A stretch of DNA of 64,000 bases from Erodium maritimum (taxonomy: Eukaryota > Streptophyta > Magnoliopsida > Geraniales > Geraniaceae). The position numbers and the translations under genes were made by a program. The notes beneath the pieces are model-generated. The model did not search any database and was not told where the DNA came from. It worked only from the letters and a program-made list of their open reading frames with translations. The stretch lies in contig OY997589.1 in assembly GCA_963921825.1 (NCBI GenBank), positions 52,694,546 to 52,758,545 of the forward strand, given 5' to 3'. Each line of letters starts with the position of its first letter. Position 1 is the first letter of the stretch. Positions 58,263-64,000 of this stretch are shown piece after piece.

Positions 58263-58551
58263 AGTTGATGATGACAAACACACACTAAATATAAGCAAAA
58301 TTCAAGACAATCAAATAAGAAAATATCAAGTAACATTTCAAAAAGTCCCATTAACACTAAGCTCCCCCCTTAGTGAAAGAGTTATATTTTTTTCTCCCCG
58401 TTTTGGAATCATCAAAACACATTTTTGTAAAAAAGAATTGAAAGAAATCAGGCATCAATCAAGCCAATTTCTACCTTAGTTTTTATGAAAGAAATCGAAT
58501 CAAGGGGTTTTGTAAAAATATCGGCTAGTTGATCACTAGTAGGAAAATATT
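58263..58551 (-). other. Spacer between RNase H and 3' LTR of the SIRE-like copia
   Basis: AT-rich, no coding trace. It contains a second purine-type stretch on the minus strand (AGGGGGGAGCTTA near 58360). Confidence 0.55.
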
Positions 58552-59365
58552 TCATATCGATAAAACCTTTTGCACACAATCACGTAAAAAGTGATGTCTA
58601 ATTTCTATATGTTTTGTTCTACTATGATGCACGGGATTTAAAGAGAGATTAATTGCGGAAGTAATAGGAATAGAATCAAACTCTTGATTGTAGTCTCGTA
58701 AGGTTTGCTTCATCCAAAGAACTTGAGTGCAACACATAGCCGCCGAAATGTACTCCGCTTTGGCCGTTAATAATGCAACACTATTTTGCTTCTTTGAAAT
58801 CCAAGAGACCAAACAATTTTCAAGAAATTGACACATTCCGGATGTGCTTTTCCTATCATCCAAAGAACCCGCATAATTAGAATCAGAAAATCCAACTAAA
58901 TCAATATTAGAGTTCTTAGGATAAAATAGAGAAACATTAAGAGTCCCCCTCAAGTATCTAAAAATTCGCTTCACATCAGTGAGGTGTGACTCTTTTGGAA
59001 AATTTTGAACTCTTGCACATAAACATGTGGAAAATTGGATATCCGGTCTACTTGCCGTCAAGTACAAAAGACTTTCAATCATTCCTCTATACTTCGTTTG
59101 ATCCACACTCTTTCCATCTTCATCTTTGCTCAACTTCTCATTCGTACTAATAGGAGTTTTGACACTTCTTTTGCCACCAATGTTGTACTTCTTGAGTAAC
59201 TTCTTGACATATTTGGTTTGAGAAATATAGATATCATCCTTGACTTACTTTATTTGAAGACCAAGGAAGAAAGTTAGTTCTCCCATCATACTCATCTCAA
59301 ACTCACTTGTCATTAGTACTTCAACATCCTTGCACATAAGATTATTAGTAGATCCAAAAATAATA
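58552..59365 (-). pseudogene. SIRE-like copia reverse transcriptase C-terminal part and RNase H
   Basis: 58552-59133 is an open 193-residue frame: MIESLLYLTASRPDIQFSTC, RYLRGTLNVSLFYPKN, VGFSDSNYAGSLDDRKSTSG, AKAEYISAAMCCTQVLWMKQ, and RTKHIEIRHHFLRD. This is a nearly complete copia RNase H with its Asp, Glu and His blocks. Upstream, 59134-59356 reads FEMSMMGELTFFLGLQIK, a stop, then VKDDIYISQTKYVKKLLKKY. One nonsense codon and the MITE at 59366 break it from the rest of reverse transcriptase. Confidence 0.92.
59357..59365. repeat. 9-bp target site duplication of MITE 2 (left)
   Basis: AAAATAATA, repeated exactly at 59844-59852. Confidence 0.92.
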
Positions 59366-59843
59366 GGGAAAATATCAGATTGGTACCCTTAACTATACGT
59401 TTTTAACACATTGGTACCCTTAACTAATTTAATCACTAAAAAAGTACCTTAAGTTTCCAATCAGTAACACGTTAGTGTTTTCCGTCCATTTTTGGACGGA
59501 AAATGGTCATGTGCAATGCACATGACCTAAAACTTTCAAAAAATGACAAAAATACCCCTCTAAGTATAAACCCTAATTATTCTTTTACCTTATTTCTCCT
59601 ACGCAATCTTCATCTCCCCCACTTTATTTCATACATACGCCTCCTTCATTCTGTTTCTCCTTCATTTTGTTTCTTCCCCAGCCTTCATCTCCACCACCAT
59701 GACCATTATCCGTCCAAAAATATACGGAAAACACTAAAGTGTTACTGATTGGAAACTTAAGGTACCTTTTTAGTGATTAAATTAGTTAAGGGTAGCAATG
59801 TGTTAAAAACGTATAATTAAGGGTACCAATCTGATATTTTCCC
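59366..59843. mobile_element. Mutator-like MITE 2, 478 bp, inside reverse transcriptase
   Basis: Inverted arms of 134 bp (59366-59499 and 59710-59843) that differ at only a few bases; both begin GGGAAAATATCAGATTGGTA. Flanked by a 9-bp TSD. The family differs from MITE 1. It entered the copia codons just after the YVDD motif. The 81-codon + strand ORF inside (59503-59748) is low-complexity and not supported. Confidence 0.95.
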
Positions 59844-60440
59844 AAAATAATATCATCAACATAAATTTGAACCAAAAGAATATCATCATCTTTGTGTTTA
59901 ATAAAAAGGGTTTTGTCTACTTTTCCTCTTGGAAAACCATTGCCAATCAAGAAAATACTTAACCATTCATACCAATCTCTTGGTGCTTGTTTCAATCCAT
60001 ATAGTTCCTTCTTGAGCTTGAATACATGATTGAGCTTTGAGGAATCTTCAAAACTGGGAGGTTGAGCTACAAAAACTTCCTCATTTATTAGTCCATTCAA
60101 AAATTCGGATTTAACATCCATTTGACATAAAATAAAATCTCTAAAACAAGCAAAGGATAGAAGGATTCTTATCGATTCAAGATGGGCAACCGGTGCATAA
60201 GTCTCGTCATAGTCAATTCCTTCTTCTTGTGAGTATCGTTGAGCTACTAGTCTAGCCTTGTTTCTCACCACTTCTCCATCTTCATTGAGCTTATTCCAAA
60301 ACACCCATTTTGTACCAATAATGTTCTTTTCTTTCGGAATTGGAACTAAATCCCATACCTCATTTCTTCTGAATTGATTGAGCTCATCTTGGATTTCTTC
60401 AATCCAACAAGAATTTTTCTAGAGCCTCACCAATATTTTT
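59844..60440 (-). pseudogene. SIRE-like copia reverse transcriptase N-terminal part
   Basis: The frame at 60304-59853 reads FWNKLNEDGEVVRNKARLVA, YSQEEGIDYDETYAPVAHLE, QMDVKSEFLNGLINEEVFVA, ELYGLKQAPRDWYEW and VQIYVDDII, then the TSD and MITE. Both catalytic blocks (the Asp of MDVK and YVDD) are intact. Residues up to 60440 (EIQDELNQFRRNEVWDLVP-like) are in another frame. SEFLNG in place of the common SAFLNG is noted. The lineage resembles SIRE/Maximus. Confidence 0.92.
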
Positions 60441-60554
60441 AGGCTCTACTTGAGAGATGAAGGTCGTTTCAACAATTATCGTATGTTGACTCCGTGTCTT
60501 GATTTTATCTTCCACATCTCCAATTATTTGCTCCTTTGGATGAGAAGATTTGTA

Positions 60555-60815
60555 CTAGAAAGATGTAGGAAGTTCCTTTGGTTTCTCTCCACCTTCTTCT
60601 TGGACTTGCTTGGTAATGTCAAGAACAACTTGATCTTCATCATCATCACTTGCATCTTCAATTAGAGGTTGTCTTGGAAGCTCACTTTCATCAAACTTAA
60701 CATGGATGGATTCTTCGACCACTTGAGATCTCCGGTTATAGATGCGATAAGCTTTGTTTCTTGTTGAGTAACCAAGAAATATACATTCATCGGACTTAGG
60801 ATCAAGTTTATCCAA
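60555..60815 (-). pseudogene. SIRE-like copia region between integrase and reverse transcriptase
   Basis: LDKLDPKSDECIFLGYSTRN, then AYRIYNRRSQVVEESIHVKF, then an acidic stretch (DASDDDEDQ). It is in frame with the integrase to its right, separated by a single stop codon (NTKD, stop, LDKLD). Confidence 0.9.
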
Positions 60816-61505
60816 TTAGTCCTTTGTGTTCAAAATATAACACCTACACCCAAACACTTTTAAATAACTTATATTAGGTGCTCTACCATGCCATAATTCA
60901 TAAGATGTCTTACCCACACTTGGCCTTAAGTGTGCACGGTTGGTAATATAGCATGCGGTGTTAACCGCTTCGGCCCAAACGTACTTTGGAAGGTTGAACT
61001 CATTCAATATTGATCTACTCATCTCTTGAAAAGTTCGGTTCTTCCTCTCCACTACACCATTTTGTTGAGGAGTCCTTGGTGCAAATACTTCATGTTTGTA
61101 ACCTTGTGCATCACAATACTTTTCAAGATCACCCATAAACTCACCTCCTCTATCACTTCTTACCTTGATGATTCTATCCTCCTTTTCATTTTCTATTCTT
61201 CTACATGACTTAACAAACTCGTTAAAAGCATCACTTTTATGAGCAAGAAATAATGTCCAAGTATAACGAGTATAATCGTCTACAATAACAAAAATATAAT
61301 GTTTTCCACTTAGACAAGCTACACCAATATCCCCATACAAATCCATATGAAGTAATTGTAGAGGTTTGGTAGTGGAAATTTCACTTTTAGGTTTAAATGA
61401 GCTTCTTGTATGTTTACGTTTCATACAAGCATCACATAAAGTCATTTTGTCAACATTGATTGATGGTAGACCATGGACTAGAGATTGTTTTGAAAGTTTT
61501 TTCAA
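60816..61505 (-). pseudogene. SIRE-like copia integrase
   Basis: 229 residues, in good condition: CDACMKRKHTRSSFK (Cys pair of the zinc region), LQLLHMDLYGDIG (first Asp), FVIVDDYTRYTWTLFL, KVRSDRGGEF (second Asp), TPQQNGVVERKNRTFQEMSR (Glu), then YELWHGRAPNISYLKVFGCR. All three catalytic acids are present. A stop codon replaces Leu in the LWHRRLGH zinc block just upstream, which splits it from 61527-61812. Confidence 0.95.
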
Positions 61506-61812
61506 ATTTTTTGCTCCAGTATGGCCTCATCTTCGATGCCATAAGGTTTGAAAATCATTTCCCGCAATAAAACTTTTAACATTTTGAATATGCATGTCTT
61601 CAAGAGTTGCAACATAAACATTTTCAAATCTTTTTGCTTTAAAAATAATTGTATCATAAGATTTAACAACACATTTAAATTTGTCAAAAGTAACCGTCAA
61701 TCCAATGTCAAAAAGTTGACTAATGCTAATAAGATTTTCATTTAAACTTTCTAGAAGTAAAACATGCTTGATAACGGGGTTAGGATCCTTACCAACGGTA
61801 CCAATACCGGTT
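61506..61812 (-). pseudogene. SIRE-like copia GAG-pre-integrase segment
   Basis: 96 residues from RTGIGTVGKDPNPVIKHVLL through LNENLISISQLFDIGLTVTF to DFQTLWHRR, which is the end of protease region plus pre-integrase. It is cut on the right by the gypsy LTR at 61812, so Gag, protease and the other LTR are missing from the window. Confidence 0.9.
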
Positions 61813-62389
61813 CTCACGCCCCAATTTCAGCGAACCGAACTCGGGACGCGAACTTTTAAAAACATGAACACTTGAAACCTGTTTTCAATAAGAGCTTTGA
61901 CACTTCCATTTACTTCTCAAAATAATAGTATTTACAATACAAAAACGTCCCAACAAGTGGACAAGGTACAACATCCGTCACTAGACTCAACAAAAGTAAA
62001 GACCAGACTCCGCTCCAAGCTCCATGAACTTCAAGAGCTAACCTAGTCCGTCCGGTGATCAGTACCTGTAGGAAAAGCAGCTAGGGGTGAGCGTTCGCTC
62101 ACCTCCACGGATAACAGACTGACTATGGCATAATTAGCAGAAAAAGCCAGTAACACTAAAACCAAACCCAACGCCGGGACTACAGTCCCCAACTCAAGTA
62201 CTCAACTGACCCACAACCCGTCACCTTCCTCAACAGACTCGACACTCGATAAAAACAGTGTAGACCCGACACAACTATCGACGACCTCCTCAAGGACTCG
62301 AACGAAACGACACAACACCAAACAAGATCACAAAGGATCGCACACCAGCTGCTCAGTAACCAATCTCAATCAGGTCAGGGTTCGACCTA

Positions 62390-62635
62390 TCGCAATTCCT
62401 CGACACGAAGTCGGATCAGGCTGTCGACCTTTCAAACTCGCAATTCATCGACACTAAGTCGGATCAGGCTGTCGACCTTTAAAACTCGCAATTCCTCGAC
62501 ACTAAGTCGGATCAGGCTGTCGACCTTTAGAACTCGCAATTCATCGACACTAAGTCGGATCAGGCTGTCGACCTTTAGAACTCGCAATTCATCGACACTA
62601 AGTCGGATCAGGCTGTCGACCTTTAGAACTCACCA
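62390..62635. repeat. 48-bp tandem repeat in the right-end LTR
   Basis: Five copies of a unit containing CTAAGTCGGATCAGGCTGTC followed by GACCTTTAGAACTCGCAATT. Absent from the solo LTR at 52412, which has the 47-bp CCAGCCAAAG unit at that place. Confidence 0.88.
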
Positions 62636-62814
62636 CCCCAGGTAACCACAATCACAATCACAGGCAAGTTCAATCACACAGGCACTCAAGGCCACTTAAG
62701 ACTCCTCAACAGTCAAGACTCGGGTTCAACAACCCCACGGGCACTCACTGCCACTCAAGACACACCAACGGTCAAGACTCGGGTTCAACAACCCCACGGC
62801 ACTCATTGCCACTC

Positions 62815-62995
62815 AAGATACCAAAATAAATACACGGGCTCTCATGGCCACCCAAACTCAACAATAAAAAACACGGGCTCTCAAGGCCACCCAAACTCCA
62901 CAATAAATAACACGGGCTCTGAAGGCCACCCAAACTCAACAATAAATAACACGGGCTCTCAAGGCCACCCAAACTCAACAATAAAGAGCACACAA
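62815..62995. repeat. 38-bp tandem repeat in the right-end LTR
   Basis: Four to five copies of GGGCTCTCAAGGCCACCCAA plus ACTCAACAATAAATAACAC, a variant of the array at 53430-53670. Confidence 0.87.
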
Positions 62996-64000
62996 CAACC
63001 TCCGGCATACTCGATGCCTCCAACAGTCCTAAAATCACTAGTTTCACAAACAACCTCCGGGCATGGTCATATGCCTCCAGTAATTCAATTATCGCTAAGT
63101 TCTCTGTTCCTACGACACTACTAAGTGTCACATGCTTTTCTCTTAAACGCTACAATCCCTTATCATGCTTTTCTAATAATTAAATAAATCTACTCAACCC
63201 ACGACACCCCGGTGTCACATGCAATTCTACTATTAACTTTCCCTAATCAGGGCCGAGATCCGGCTACTTTTCCCTACCTCGTAGATAAATCCAAAAGCGC
63301 TCCAACAACACCCGAAGTACACCCACTCACTCGCCGAGCTTCCCTTTGCCTCGGTCCGTAGCACGATCTAAAAGAACACAAATTCAAAGTACTTTTAAAC
63401 TAGTACGAATAAACCGAAAATTAATAAACTTAACGCCCAAACGTAACCCCGACAATGCCGATCACTCCCAAACTTCCCAATTACTCGATATTGCCGATAA
63501 AGGACCCGTAAGGGCCAGATTCGCCCGACATGGCGAATCTGCCCGGTTTTGGTTAATTGCCTTCCGGGGCTCCGAAAGCCCCCGTTTTCGTTTCTACGGT
63601 CTTAGAATATTTCAAGGAACCCAACGCACTTGACGGAATTGAATTCCGACTTCTAAGTCAATTAATTAACGTTTAAAGTTTCCCAAAACCCGTTAATTAC
63701 AACTTCTCCAAATTAATTCTAAATTTCGATTCGATTAGGAAAAAGTGGTCCGGGGAACGTTTTACACTACCCGAGTAATTAAAACACGAACAATCGAGCA
63801 CGTGGGCCTCACCCAAAGGGCTTGGCCGTGCCCTAGGGTTTGAGGGAGGGGCTCGGCCACCAAGTGGTGGCTGCTGCCACCTCCGGCCAGCCACCACATG
63901 GCCGGCCGGCCACCACCCACGGTGGCCGGAGCTCCTCCCGAGCCTCCGGTCACCGGAAAGCGTGCCCTTACACCCCCAAACACCTCTAAAACGTCTCCAA

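Larger units (their letters stand above)
61812..64000 (-). mobile_element. Gypsy-type LTR (related to 52412), running off the window
   Basis: Starts TCTCACGCCCCAATTTCAGC and parallels the solo LTR at 52412 for about 1.4 kb, including CAGTACCTGTAGGAAAAGCA and the 37/38-bp array, then diverges after CTTTTCCCTACCTC (about 63280). Its first two bases read TC, not TG, so the terminus is mutated or clipped. The last 200 bases are GC-rich with GGCCGGCC boxes. Short ORFs (for example 62772-63131) come from repeats. Whether it is solo or part of an element cannot be told. Confidence 0.87.

Noticed and set aside
59503-59748. 81-codon + strand ORF in MITE 2
   Set aside because: The spacer of a MITE with pyrimidine-rich sequence; no transposase motif.
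62772-63131. Minus-strand ORF with Leu-Ser-Leu-Gly-Gly repeats
   Set aside because: It translates the 38-bp array in the right-end LTR.

Overview
The window is repeat-only plant nuclear DNA. I found no host gene. It holds a tandem satellite, nested LTR retrotransposons of the Ty1/copia and Ty3/gypsy superfamilies, and two Mutator-like MITEs. A plant (angiosperm) source is inferred from iMet-tRNA primer sites (TGGTATCAGAGC type), plant-type copia and gypsy Gag/Pol remnants, an LTR family of the SIRE/Maximus kind and MITEs with 9-bp target duplications. Satellite plus nested retroelements suggests pericentromeric, centromeric or knob heterochromatin (inference). I cannot name the species.

Layout. 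1-123: right end of a copia LTR in + orientation. 124-8416: satellite array I, monomer about 479 bp. 8417-16877: complete copia element (copy 1, minus strand, 1688-bp LTRs, TSD TGTGG) inserted into a monomer. 16878-30873: satellite array II, with higher-order repeats of seven monomers (3463 bp), five (2394 bp) and two (956 bp). 30876-34485: truncated copia of the same family (copy 2). 34486-36373: internally deleted relative with a different LTR. 36374-56483: a Ty3/gypsy element on the + strand with a truncated 5' LTR, a broken gag, a remnant of integrase and a 3' LTR. That 3' LTR is split by copia copy 3 (41983-51635, TSD CTTTA) and by a 3.1-kb solo LTR (52412-55534, TSD CGCCT). Copy 3 itself carries a 1.3-kb solo gypsy LTR (45455-46754, TSD GGTAC). 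56484-61812: SIRE-like copia on the minus strand with its LTR, carrying two MITEs (57554-57994 and 59366-59843). 61812-64000: another gypsy-type LTR on the minus strand, running off the window.

How the parts relate. The satellite supplies a clock: the 3463-bp unit was duplicated first, and copy 1 then entered one of the two units, leaving the other as an exact empty site. All three members of the main copia family lack the reverse transcriptase YVDD motif through the same 21-bp-sized gap. The two full-length members also share a cut-down Gag and a mutated integrase aspartate. The family therefore seems to have spread while unable to make its own enzymes, presumably using proteins from a relative. 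Everything coding in this window is a pseudogene or element remnant.
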